From Hyphomonadaceae bacterium UBA1933 (GTDB taxonomy: Bacteria; Pseudomonadota; Alphaproteobacteria; Caulobacterales; Aquidulcibacteraceae): DNA of 64,000 nucleotides. The position numbers and the translations under genes are program-made. The notes beneath the pieces were generated by a model. The model was not told the DNA's origin, ran no database searches, and saw only the letters and a list, made by a program, of their open reading frames with translations. Of this stretch, positions 27,173-35,094 are shown one piece after another. The stretch spans positions 310,001-374,000 of the forward strand of contig DDFH01000003.1 in the NCBI GenBank assembly GCA_002337085.1. The letters run 5' to 3'. Every line of letters starts with the position of its first letter. Position 1 is the first letter of the stretch.

Positions 27173-28666
27173 TCATTCATAATCATCATCATCCTGACCT
27201 TTATAATCAAGATCAGAGAATTTGGTAAGTTCCGCACGGAAACCAAGTTTGATTTTGCCAATTGCACCATGCCTTTGCTTGGCAATGATAAGTTCGGCAG
27301 TGTTTTGGCAGGCATCAACCTTATTTTGCCATTCAAAGTGTTTTTCAGCAGGTTCGAGGGGCGGTTCTTGACGTAGCAAATAATAAGATTCGCGGTAAAC
27401 GAACATAACGCAGTCTGCGTCTTGCTCGATTGAACCAGATTCACGCAAATCCGCCAATTGTGGGCGTTTATCATCACGGTTTTCAACCTGGCGCGAAAGC
27501 TGGGAGAGGGCGATAATTGGAACGTTTAATTCCTTGGCCAGTGCCTTTAGGCCCTTTGTAATTTCCGTAACCTCTTGCACACGGTTATCACCACGTGAGC
27601 CAGGGCTTGAGATAAGTTGAAGATAGTCGATAACAATCAAGTCAAGGCCAGCGCGTCTTTGCAAACGCCGCGCACGTGCGGTTAATGCCGCAAGTGAAAT
27701 ACCACCTGTATCGTCAATATAAAGTGGTAAATTTGCCAAATCGATACTAGCATCTTGAAGTTTGGCATATTCTGCCTTGCCTAATTCACCTTTACGGATA
27801 CGATCCGAACCAATACCAGTATAATCAGCAAGGAGACGCATAGTAAGCTGTTCGGCACTCATCTCAAGTGAATAAAAGGCAACTACGCCACCCCTTACGG
27901 TGCGCACAACACCATATTCATCAGTCTTTTGTTCAAATGCCTTGGCGGCATTAAAGGCGATATTGGTTGCAAGTGCGGTTTTCCCCATTGATGGGCGCCC
28001 CGCGAGGATTAGCAAATCCGATTTATGCAAACCACCTAACATGTGGTCAACTTCGCTAAAACCTGTTGTCAAACCAACAATATCACCAGTTTTGGTTGCC
28101 GCCGCCGCCGCCGTAGTTAATGCCTGTTTCAACGATTCTTGAAAGGCAACAAAGCCCGATGAAGATTGACCGTTTTCGCCTAGTTTATAAAGGCGCTCTT
28201 CGGTTTCTTCGATGATTTTTTCTGCGCCATCAAGCTCATCGGAAACGGTGTTGGCATCGCGGTTTAACTCGCCGCCGATGCGGATAAGTTCGCGGCGCAA
28301 TGCAAGGTCAAAAATAAGCTTTGCATAATCAGGTGCCGCAGCAGGGTCGGCAGCAGAATCAATCAATAGTGCAAGATATGCCGCCCCGCCAATATCCGCC
28401 AAAGCGCCATCTTGGGCAAAGCGTGCATGCAGGGTGATACCATCGGCAACGTGGCCGCGCGATGAAATATTGCGCACCGTGTCAAAAATCTTGCCATGGA
28501 CAGGGTCGTAAAAATGTTCACCTGAAAATTTATCGCCAAGCCTTGTTAAAACCTGATTATCAAGCAGTATTGCACCCAAAAGCGCTTGTTCTGCCTCAAG
28601 ATTATGGGGCAGGGATTTAAGTTTTTTATCGTCTTTAGCGGGGTTGAAATTATTTGAATCAGACAT
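27173..28666 (-). CDS. dnaB: Replicative DNA helicase DnaB
   Basis: Hexameric helicase of the replication fork. ATG 28666 chosen; a TTG nine bases upstream is in frame and neither has a clear ribosome site. About 497 residues. N-terminal domain with PHNLEAEQALLGAILLD, RecA fold with Walker A GRPSMGKTALA, FYSLEMSAEQL, LIVIDYLQLI, ALSQLSRQVENR and the C-terminal AKQRHGAIGKIKLGF. The upstream 120 bases hold no gene. Confidence 0.97.
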   Translation of the reverse strand: MSDSNNFNPAKDDKKLKSLPHNLEAEQALLGAILLDNQVLTRLGDKFSGEHFYDPVHGKIFDTVRNISSRGHVADGITLHARFAQDGALADIGGAAYLALLIDSAADPAAAPDYAKLIFDLALRRELIRIGGELNRDANTVSDELDGAEKIIEETEERLYKLGENGQSSSGFVAFQESLKQALTTAAAAATKTGDIVGLTTGFSEVDHMLGGLHKSDLLILAGRPSMGKTALATNIAFNAAKAFEQKTDEYGVVRTVRGGVVAFYSLEMSAEQLTMRLLADYTGIGSDRIRKGELGKAEYAKLQDASIDLANLPLYIDDTGGISLAALTARARRLQRRAGLDLIVIDYLQLISSPGSRGDNRVQEVTEITKGLKALAKELNVPIIALSQLSRQVENRDDKRPQLADLRESGSIEQDADCVMFVYRESYYLLRQEPPLEPAEKHFEWQNKVDACQNTAELIIAKQRHGAIGKIKLGFRAELTKFSDLDYKGQDDDDYE

Positions 28667-28786
28667 AGTTAACAAAAAGCATCCATATCGTCTTTAATCA
28701 CCAAAATGTCCAAAGATATTAACAATTTGGCGAACTTATCCACAGTTGGATGCTTTTATCATTATCATGCGACCATAGCGGACGTA

Positions 28787-29233
28787 TTAAAACCCTAAAC
28801 CAACGCCAAGTCTGTTCCACGCATTAATATTGGCAATAGCGGTAACAATAAGGATGATTTCATTTTTGGTGAAATGTTTTTTGGCTTCTTCCATAATTTC
28901 ATGATTTGGGAAATTGCTGTGAATACGGGTTAAATCTTCGGTTAGTGCCAAAACAATTTTTTCACGCAAATCAAAATGACGAGAGTCGCGCCAAACAGCA
29001 ATTTGGTCAATTTTTTCTTGGGTTAGGCCGGCATTTAAGCCAACTTTATTATGAACCCCAACACAATATGCGCAGCCATTAATTTGCGAAGCACGAATTT
29101 TGATTAATTCAGTTAATTGTTTGTCTGTAAAAAGTGCCTTTGTGCCATCATTCATATCGCCCAAGCCTTTGAAAATATCAGGAAATTCGCGGCGAAATTC
29201 AGGGTTGGAAATTAAAGGCTCGTGATCAAACAT
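28787..29233 (-). CDS. AhpD/carboxymuconolactone decarboxylase-like protein
   Basis: 148 residues from the ATG at 29233, which has CAGGAG six bases upstream; a longer frame to 29308 has no site. The redox motif CAYCVGVHNK follows IRASQINGC, as in the peroxidase-like AhpD family, then QIAVWRDSRHFDLREKIVLAL. Probably an antioxidant or thiol-dependent enzyme of unknown substrate. It sits between dnaB and the ribosomal operon as a separate unit. Confidence 0.85.
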   Translation of the reverse strand: MFDHEPLISNPEFRREFPDIFKGLGDMNDGTKALFTDKQLTELIKIRASQINGCAYCVGVHNKVGLNAGLTQEKIDQIAVWRDSRHFDLREKIVLALTEDLTRIHSNFPNHEIMEEAKKHFTKNEIILIVTAIANINAWNRLGVGLGF

Positions 29234-29310
29234 ATTCAGCTCCTGTAATATAATATTAGCAATTGCGCATATAAGGCTTTGGCAAATAATAAACAAGGGG
29301 GAATGCAATA

Positions 29311-29341
29311 AAAACCCCGCGACATTTCTGCGCGGGGTTTT
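29311..29341 (-). terminator. Rho-independent terminator of the rpsF-rpsR-rplI operon
   Basis: AAAACCCCGCG (29311-29321) and CGCGGGGTTTT (29331-29341) form a perfect 11-bp stem with a nine-base loop. Read on the minus strand it ends in TTTTTA, 22 bases after the rplI stop. It is symmetric, so it may also stop transcripts from the other direction. Confidence 0.9.
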
Positions 29342-29362
29342 GAATTTTAATTGTAAAAACCA

Positions 29363-29947
29363 CTATTCGCGGTTTTCTTCGCCTTCAAGGCTAACCGCAT
29401 TTTCAGCGATTTCTTGAGCCTGTGCATCAGCAACAGCGCGTTCTTCTGCAAGTTTAGCAGCAACAACGTCTTCACCTTTTGCCTGACGTTCAGCTTCTTC
29501 ATTAGTACGAGCAACGTTAGCAGCAACAGTTGCTTCAACTTCTGCATGAAGGTGAACAAGAACTTGGTGAACGCCAATAGTTTTGATAGGTGCTTTAAGG
29601 AAAATTTGATTTTTCTTAACATCAAAACCAGCCGCAATAGCAGCTTCTGAAATATCGCGTGCAGATACAGAACCATAAAGCTGACCAGCTTCACCCGCTT
29701 GGCGGATAAGAGTAAAGGTTTGACCGTTAAGCTTGTCGCCAATTGCTTGGGCCGCTTCACGTGCTTTTTGGTTTTCAGCTTCGATATGTGCGCGTTGTGC
29801 TTCGAATACTTTTTTGTTTGACTCAGTTGCACGAAGTGCTTTGTTTTGAGGCAACAAGAAGTTACGAGCAAAACCCGGTTTAACTTTTACAACATCGCCA
29901 ATGTTACCAAGGCGACCAACACGTTCTAGAAGAATTACTTCAACCAT
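29363..29947 (-). CDS. rplI: Large-subunit ribosomal protein bL9
   Basis: Ribosomal protein of 194 residues. N-terminal domain with MVEVILLERVGRLGNIGD, VKPGFARNFLLPQ, a long helix, then the C-terminal domain (GQLYGSVSARDI). A 45-residue acidic Ala/Glu extension at the C-terminus goes beyond the E. coli length, as is common in alphaproteobacteria. Confidence 0.97.
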   Translation of the reverse strand: MVEVILLERVGRLGNIGDVVKVKPGFARNFLLPQNKALRATESNKKVFEAQRAHIEAENQKAREAAQAIGDKLNGQTFTLIRQAGEAGQLYGSVSARDISEAAIAAGFDVKKNQIFLKAPIKTIGVHQVLVHLHAEVEATVAANVARTNEEAERQAKGEDVVAAKLAEERAVADAQAQEIAENAVSLEGEENRE

Positions 29948-29957
29948 TATAGTCTCC

Positions 29958-30215
29958 TTAAGCTACATTGTATGGCAATAATGCCAAGAAACGGGCGCGT
30001 TTAATTGCGCGTGCAAGCTCGCGCTGTTTTTTCTGAGAAACAACAGTGATGCGAGATGGAACGATTTTGCCTTTTTCAGACAAAAAGCGTTGCAGCAATT
30101 TTACGTCTTTATAATCAATCTTTGGTGCATTTTCACCAGAGAATGGGCAAGTTTTACGACGACGCTGAAACGGACGACGAGTTGGAAGGTTTGAAATGGT
30201 GAATTTAGTAGCCAT
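29958..30215 (-). CDS. rpsR: Small-subunit ribosomal protein bS18
   Basis: 85-residue basic protein: RRRKTCPFSGENAPKIDYKD and LLQRFLSEKGKIVPSRIT are the family signature. Between rpsF and rplI, with gaps of three and ten bases. Confidence 0.97.
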   Translation of the reverse strand: MATKFTISNLPTRRPFQRRRKTCPFSGENAPKIDYKDVKLLQRFLSEKGKIVPSRITVVSQKKQRELARAIKRARFLALLPYNVA

Positions 30216-30218
30216 TGA

Positions 30219-30620
30219 TTATGCCTCCTCAGCTTCGGTGAATTCTTCGTTTTCACGAGAATATTCAGCGCGCGCTTTTGCTTTTTTCTCTTCTTTTTCA
30301 CGGCGAGAAAGAATTACAGACGGTTCATTGTCCAATTCTTCAACCTTGATAGAGATGTAACGCAAAATTTCTTCATTGATTGAGTGTTGACGCTCAACTT
30401 CTTGAAGCGCAGCAGCAGGTGCTTCGATATTCAAGAAAGAATAGTGTGCTTTACGTTGTTTTTTGATGCGGTATGCAAGGTTGCGAAGACCCCAATATTC
30501 GGTCTTGGTAACTTTGCCGCCTGCTTCAGTGATTAGTTTTGTTACGTCTTCGATGATTGTATCTACTTGTTGAGTAGAAATATCAGGACGAGACATAATA
30601 ATATGCTCATAAAATGGCAT
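30219..30620 (-). CDS. rpsF: Small-subunit ribosomal protein bS6
   Basis: The ATG at 30620 (MPFYEHIIMSRPDIS) matches the family start and has GGGAAG upstream; a longer frame reaching 30671 encodes non-family sequence. 133 residues, with WGLRNLAYRIKKQRKAHY typical of bS6, and an acidic tail. First gene of the operon. Confidence 0.97.
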   Translation of the reverse strand: MPFYEHIIMSRPDISTQQVDTIIEDVTKLITEAGGKVTKTEYWGLRNLAYRIKKQRKAHYSFLNIEAPAAALQEVERQHSINEEILRYISIKVEELDNEPSVILSRREKEEKKAKARAEYSRENEEFTEAEEA

Positions 30621-30806
30621 TTTTACTTCCCTGTATTTAGGTTGCGGCAAGGTGGGATTTGGGTAATCCACCCCGATGGATCAGGCACTTTCACAAAAAT
30701 TTCACCACGAAACCCTTGCCAAGGCTGACCACAACCAGTCTTAAGACGCGGCTTTAAGCATATTTTATGGCAAAAGGGAAGGGGTGGGGGTGATAAAATG
30801 CAATTC

Positions 30807-30835
30807 AATTAAGAATTAAGAATTAAGAATTAAAG
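30807..30835. repeat. Heptanucleotide tandem repeat AATTAAG
   Basis: Three exact copies of AATTAAG from 30807 to 30827 and a fourth with one added A (30828-30835), then degenerate AT-rich sequence. It differs by one base per unit from the array at 30903 (AATTACG). Confidence 0.85.
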
Positions 30836-30850
30836 ATTAAAAATTTTCTC

Positions 30851-30896
30851 CTCCCCTGTGAAACGGGGAAGGTGTCGCCGAAGGCGACGGAGGGAG
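30851..30896. repeat. GC-rich hairpin element (REP-like), copy 1
   Basis: Two hairpins in tandem: TCCCC(30852-30856)/GGGGA(30865-30869) and GTCGCC-GAA-GGCGAC (30874-30888), framed by CTCC and GGAGGG. It lies between the two heptamer arrays. Related CCCC...GGGG elements occur near 31361 and 32400, so this looks like a dispersed extragenic repeat. Confidence 0.55.
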
Positions 30897-30902
30897 CATA
30901 GT

Positions 30903-30955
30903 AATTACGAATTACGAATTACGAATTACGAATTACGAATTACGAATTACGAATT
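30903..30955. repeat. Heptanucleotide tandem repeat AATTACG, seven copies
   Basis: Seven exact copies of AATTACG (30903-30951) followed by AATT. Perfect identity suggests recent expansion or contraction by slippage. Short tandem repeats of this kind are known in gene-free DNA of other bacteria. Confidence 0.92.
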
Positions 30956-30960
30956 TTGTC

Positions 30961-30996
30961 ATACCGGAATTTTTATGCAAGAAAAATGTCCGGTAT
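30961..30996. repeat. Imperfect hairpin next to heptamer array
   Basis: ATACCGGA (30961-30968) pairs with TCCGGTAT (30989-30996); inner ATTTTT and AAAAAT extend the stem to about 14 bp with one irregular position. It starts ten bases after the AATTACG array and could be part of a small non-autonomous element. Confidence 0.6.
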
Positions 30997-31144
30997 CTCT
31001 GTGTACAAACTCAATATCTCATAAAATGTAACCATTTACCCTCTTTTTTAACCGTTTGTAACAATAATTATTTTCAATAAAATCATTATTAATCAATTGA
31101 TTAATCCGATTATTGCCGCTTATTTCCTTTTCTCACGAAAATGT

Positions 31145-31219
31145 TGACATTTGTTGACATTCCACAATTTGATCAAATTCAAAAAACGCCTCGCAAAAAC
31201 CCTGACATTTCCTGACATT
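31145..31219. repeat. Four TGACATT repeats in two 10-bp-phased pairs
   Basis: TGACATT occurs at 31145, 31155, 31203 and 31213. Within each pair the copies are exactly ten bases apart, one helical turn. The first pair is embedded in TGTTGACATT, the second in CCTGACATT. This could be an operator, or chance in AT-rich DNA. Confidence 0.4.
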
Positions 31220-31360
31220 CATCATTAAACCTATGGGCTTTATTTTGGCGGATATGCCTATATTATAAGGGGAAAATCCTTGGCGGTGATAATTCTTTTG
31301 TCCTCTCGGTCACTTTGTAACAGCACACCATAAAAAGGGGAGCATGGGGTGCGTCATTAT

Positions 31361-31412
31361 CCCCCCCCCTGCTTAAGCGGGGGAGGTGGATTGCGAAGTG
31401 AGCGAGGAAAAG
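31361..31412. repeat. GC-rich hairpin element (REP-like), copy 2
   Basis: A run of nine C residues, then TGCTTAAGC and GGGGGAGG form a stem around the TTAA centre, followed by GTGGATTGCGAAGTGAGCG. Its layout (C-run, G-run, then a small GCGAAG hairpin) parallels the element at 30851. It ends about 30 bases before the end of the orphan gene. Confidence 0.45.
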
Positions 31413-31441
31413 GGAAAATGAGTAGGATGCTTTGAGGGTGG

Positions 31442-32200
31442 TTATAGAATGATGCCGACAAAACTAACAAATTTACATATGTCATTTTCCTGCCAAGACC
31501 ATTGGTTTTGTAATTTTTCTGGTAGTTCAATATAGCTATATAATAATTGCGGTTTTTTACGTCCATCAATATTTGTCTTTACTGCATCTAATAAATAAGC
31601 TGGCGAGTATAAATCTTCATAGCCTTTTTCATTTTTTGTTTTAGATTTATAACCGTGAAAAGTCATGATTCCCATGTATACGTTGTCATCACCGTCCCAA
31701 GGCGGCTTAATTTTTTTCATATCCGTGACTTGTCCAATAAGGGAATCTAGCCTTTGTTTAGCTGTAGTAGTTAAAGTGCCTTTAGAACTATCGACACAAA
31801 AATATGATGTTTTCAATTCTATGAAATAATTAATTGCCTTGCCACGCGCTCCCTCTTTCACGGCGCACCAAAAGTCTAATTTCCTGATTGTATCATATTC
31901 TTCTTCTATATTGTTTTTATGATGCTTTCTAAATGGAAATTCAGATAAATGTATTTTAGTTATTTGGTTAAGTGATACAGCAAATTGAGAGTAATTTATT
32001 ATTTCATTATAGCAAAAAGGCAAAGTATCTCCATGGTCTTTGCCTAAAATTTTTTCGTAATCTTTATAGTACGTTTCACTTTGTTCTACTACATTGTTGA
32101 TTAAATCGCGGAAAAACTTCTTAATCAAGCGTCCATTGATAATATTGTCTGTTGAATAATATTTATCTATTAGACTGAAATCTATTCTATCTTTAAGCAT
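31442..32200 (-). CDS. Orphan AT-rich gene, possible PD-(D/E)XK nuclease-like protein
   Basis: 252-residue protein that I do not recognise as a named family. Residues 107-130 read KLDFWCAV ... NYFIELKTSY, with Asp109, Glu128 and Lys130 in the order and spacing (19 residues, then E-x-K) of PD-(D/E)XK nucleases, which would suggest a restriction- or repair-type endonuclease. The rest is rich in Lys, Asn, Tyr and Ile, and the DNA is clearly more AT-rich than its neighbours. It stands alone between repeat-rich spacers with no methylase or toxin/antitoxin partner. Signs of transfer are clear; the nuclease call is tentative. Confidence 0.5.
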   Translation of the reverse strand: MLKDRIDFSLIDKYYSTDNIINGRLIKKFFRDLINNVVEQSETYYKDYEKILGKDHGDTLPFCYNEIINYSQFAVSLNQITKIHLSEFPFRKHHKNNIEEEYDTIRKLDFWCAVKEGARGKAINYFIELKTSYFCVDSSKGTLTTTAKQRLDSLIGQVTDMKKIKPPWDGDDNVYMGIMTFHGYKSKTKNEKGYEDLYSPAYLLDAVKTNIDGRKKPQLLYSYIELPEKLQNQWSWQENDICKFVSFVGIIL

Positions 32201-32538
32201 CGATTGCCCTAAAGGGTTAATTGTTTAATAATTTCAACTCAAAGTCAATCTGCAAATAGGTATTAATTATTGGTATTAAATTAATGCACCCAATTCTTGA
32301 GTTCCTATCCAAAAGCTCCTAAATAGGGCGCATTAACTCCTTCCCTTCGTTGTGAGTTTCCTCGCGTTATCGAAAAAGTCTGCAACTTTTTCGCGCTCGG
32401 AAAGTGGGGAAGGTGGACGCGTAGCGGACGGAAGGGGGTCGGCTACGCTGTGATTAATCTATATTGGAAGCGTCGCTAACCCCCTTCACCCCCTATGGGG
32501 GAGCTTCTCCGCAGGGGGGAAGCAAAGGGATAAATGGA
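32201..32538. other. Gene-free spacer with GC-rich repeat elements
   Basis: 338 bases between the orphan gene and kdsD. It holds a CGAAAAAGT/ACTTTTTCG hairpin (32371-32393), a GTGGGGAAGGTGGACGCG to GCGGACGGAAGGGGGT element (about 32404-32438) like the one at 30851, and a CCCCCTATGGGGG hairpin with CTCCGCAGGGGG just before the kdsD ribosome site. A frame open through the last 75 bases into kdsD is repeat sequence, not coding. Confidence 0.6.
32371..32393. repeat. Perfect 9-bp hairpin
   Basis: CGAAAAAGT (32371-32379) and ACTTTTTCG (32385-32393) pair around CTGCA. A near copy (GGAAAAGT/ACTTTTCC around CTATCA) lies at 16315-16336 after lpdA, which suggests a dispersed hairpin family. Confidence 0.6.
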
Positions 32539-33498
32539 ATGTCGTTTAAAAATATTATCGAACAAGGTGCGAATGTTATTACCACAGAGGCGGAGGCGTT
32601 AAATTTGCTTGCAAAAAGCCTTGATGAAAACTTTGCAAAAGCGGTTGAAACTATTCTTAATTGCGAAGGGCGGGTGATTTTATCCGGTATGGGTAAATCG
32701 GGGCATATTGGGCGCAAAATTGCGGCAACCCTTGCCTCCACCGGCACACCGTCATTCTTTGTGCATCCGGCCGAAGCAAGTCACGGTGATTTGGGTATGA
32801 TTACGCCAAATGATATTTGCATTGTGCTTTCAAACTCTGGTGAAACTTCGGAGCTTTCGGATGTTTTGGCGCATTGTAAGCGTTTTGGGATTGCAATTAT
32901 TGGCGTTGCCTCAAAGGCTGAAAGCACACTTATTCAATCGTCAAATATCGGGCTTGTGCTTCCTGCTGCAAAAGAGGCGTGCGCCATTGGTATGGCACCA
33001 ACCACATCAACCACCATGACGCTTGCGCTTGGTGATGCTTTGGCGGTGGCGGTGATGGAATTGCGCGGCTTTAAAAAGGAAAATTTCAAAACCTTCCATC
33101 CTGGCGGCAAACTTGGGGCAGCATTGTTAAAAGTTACCAATTTGATGCATAAGGGTAGTGATTTGCCGCTTGTGCCACAAGGCACATCCATGAAAGATGC
33201 CATCCTTGAGATGAGTGCAAAGACATTCGGCGTGGTTGGCGTTCTTGATAATGATTTCCACCTTGCTGGTATTATTACCGATGGCGATTTGCGCCGTAAT
33301 ATTGATGATTTACTTTCCAAAGATGTTGACAAGGTTGCCAATCCAAAACCGATTGTGGTCAAGGAAAATATGTTGGCATTAGAAGCGGTTCATATGATGA
33401 ATGAACGCAAAATCACCTGCCTATTTGTGGTTTCCGAGGATAATAAACCGGTTGGCTTGGTTCGCCTTCATGATTGTTTGCGGGCAGGGGTGGAATAA
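32539..33498 (+). CDS. kdsD: Arabinose-5-phosphate isomerase (KdsD/KpsF family)
   Basis: Makes arabinose 5-phosphate for the KDO sugar of lipopolysaccharide. ATG 32539 chosen (AAAGGGA site); sequence before it is repeat DNA. 320 residues: sugar isomerase (SIS) domain about 30-180 with SGMGKSGHIGRKIAATLAST and LSNSGETSEL, HPGGKLGAAL, then two CBS domains (TFGVVGVLDNDF...ITDGDLRRN and MNERKITCLFVV). No other LPS gene is nearby. Confidence 0.93.
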   Translation: MSFKNIIEQGANVITTEAEALNLLAKSLDENFAKAVETILNCEGRVILSGMGKSGHIGRKIAATLASTGTPSFFVHPAEASHGDLGMITPNDICIVLSNSGETSELSDVLAHCKRFGIAIIGVASKAESTLIQSSNIGLVLPAAKEACAIGMAPTTSTTMTLALGDALAVAVMELRGFKKENFKTFHPGGKLGAALLKVTNLMHKGSDLPLVPQGTSMKDAILEMSAKTFGVVGVLDNDFHLAGIITDGDLRRNIDDLLSKDVDKVANPKPIVVKENMLALEAVHMMNERKITCLFVVSEDNKPVGLVRLHDCLRAGVE

Positions 33499-33652
33499 AA
33501 GCATTTTATACCTCGCGGCTAAATTGCTTTGCAATTACGCCTCCGGTGGGGCGGCGCGACCACGCGCCGGCGCTCAATCGCGCTTGCGCTTCGCTTAGTC
33601 GCACTTTGCAAAAAATTGAGTAAGTTTATTCTACATCAAATGATGAAAGGGT

Positions 33653-35092
33653 TTATTTCACGAGACTTTTGTAGATTTCGGCATATTTTTCGCCGCTTTT
33701 TTTCCAGCTAAAGTCCGCCTTCATGCCATTGCGCTGAATTTGCGCCCATTTGCGTTTATCGTGATAAAGTGGAATGGCGCGGTTTACGGCGCGTAAAATC
33801 TCATGATAGGTGACTTTGTTGAATTGGAAGCCGGTGGCAACATTTGCCTCCATGGCGGCTTCATTGGCATCGATAATAGTATCGGCAAGCCCACCAGTGC
33901 GCGCCACAATTGGCACGCAACCATATTTCAAGCCATATAATTGGGTAAGGCCGCAAGGTTCAAACCGTGATGGGATTAAAATGCCGTCTGCACCAGCTTG
34001 CAGCAAATGGGATAATTTTTCGTCATAACCGATATAAATCCCCAATTTACCAGAAAATTCACGCGCAAGATTTTTCATGCGATCTTCAATATATACTTCG
34101 CCCGCGCCAAGGACGGCAACCCGCGAACCAGAGTTGATAATATCGGACAGTGCCTCCATAAAAACGTCCATTCCCTTTTGCCATGTAAGGCGGGAAATAA
34201 CGCAAAAAATTGGGTTGGCGGCACGTTTAAGGTTAAAGATAGCCTCAATTTTGCGTTTATTGAATTTACGATCAATCAGGCTTTTTGAATGATAATTTTT
34301 TTCAATCAAATCATCGGTTTCGGGGTTCCAAATATCGTCATCAATGCCGTTTAAAATGCCGTGGGTCTGTGCCTCACGTGCCTGAATAATCCCTTCCATT
34401 CCCATACCAAATTCACTTTGCAGAATTTCACGTGAATAGGTGGGGGAAACGGTGGTTATGGCATGGGCCTTGGCGATACCGCCTTTAAGGAATGAAATAT
34501 CACCATAATATTCAACGCCGTCCATACGGTAAACTTCGGATGGTAATTGTAATACCCCAAACATTTCACCGTTAAATTTGCCTTGGAATGCAATATTATG
34601 GATTGTTAGAACGCTTGGGGTTTTTCTTGCGCGCTCATTGCCATAATTCATATAAACGCATGATAAGGCGGCCTGCCAATCGTGGGCGTGAACAATATCA
34701 GGAAGGTAGGATTTACAAATTCCGCCCGCAATATCTGATGCCACCTTTGAAAGTGCGGCAAAACGAATGGCATTGTCGCGCCAATCATTGCCCAATGTAT
34801 CGACATATGGGCCACCATCACGCTCATACAAAAATGGTGCATGGAGGGCGATAATATCTAAATCACCAACTTTGTGACGTAAAAGCCGCGCCGAAATACC
34901 GAATAAATCATCATATTGGTGAAGGATAATTCCTTTTCCCAGCTTTTCCAAAATCGCGCCATATGCGGGGATAAGGGTTGTGACCGCAAAACCATGCGGC
35001 TCTACCGCGCTTGGCATAGCGCCAACCACATCGGCAAGCCCGCCGGTTTTAATTAAAGGAAAAATCTCTGAAGCAACACTTAAAATCTTCAT
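33653..35092 (-). CDS. glgA: Glycogen synthase (ADP-glucose, GT5)
   Basis: Extends the glucan chain from ADP-glucose. 479 residues with the ADP-glucose-binding KTGGLADV at 15-22, HDWQAAL, and the C-terminal GT-B domain with SRFEPCGLTQLYGLKYG and ARTGGLADTI. Last gene of the glycogen operon, two bases after glgC. The 154 bases after it toward kdsD contain a GC-rich inverted segment of no assigned function. Confidence 0.97.
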   Translation of the reverse strand: MKILSVASEIFPLIKTGGLADVVGAMPSAVEPHGFAVTTLIPAYGAILEKLGKGIILHQYDDLFGISARLLRHKVGDLDIIALHAPFLYERDGGPYVDTLGNDWRDNAIRFAALSKVASDIAGGICKSYLPDIVHAHDWQAALSCVYMNYGNERARKTPSVLTIHNIAFQGKFNGEMFGVLQLPSEVYRMDGVEYYGDISFLKGGIAKAHAITTVSPTYSREILQSEFGMGMEGIIQAREAQTHGILNGIDDDIWNPETDDLIEKNYHSKSLIDRKFNKRKIEAIFNLKRAANPIFCVISRLTWQKGMDVFMEALSDIINSGSRVAVLGAGEVYIEDRMKNLAREFSGKLGIYIGYDEKLSHLLQAGADGILIPSRFEPCGLTQLYGLKYGCVPIVARTGGLADTIIDANEAAMEANVATGFQFNKVTYHEILRAVNRAIPLYHDKRKWAQIQRNGMKADFSWKKSGEKYAEIYKSLVK

Positions 35093-35094
35093 TT

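Larger units (their letters stand above)
30621..31441. other. Gene-free region rich in repeats and hairpins
   Basis: 821 bases. The first 190 bases are the rpsF leader on the minus strand; a GGTGGATT/AATCCCACC stem about 45 bases before rpsF could be a regulatory leader hairpin, but no specific r-protein motif could be confirmed. The remainder holds two heptanucleotide arrays, two GC-rich hairpin elements, an ATACCGGA/TCCGGTAT hairpin, a 16-bp palindrome (31089-31104) and four TGACATT copies. No ORF is supported. Confidence 0.7.

Noticed and set aside
28787..29308. Longer AhpD-like protein starting at 29308
   Set aside because: The extra 25 residues do not match the family and the ribosome site is at the internal ATG 29233.
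30807..30955. CRISPR array
   Set aside because: Units are seven bases with no spacers, and there are no cas genes.
31040..31330. Replication origin
   Set aside because: AT-rich with repeats, but no cluster of DnaA boxes and no dnaA, parAB or hemE nearby.
32464..32538. Extended N-terminus for KdsD
   Set aside because: The segment encodes Gly/Pro-rich sequence from a GC-rich repeat; the family start matches the ATG at 32539.
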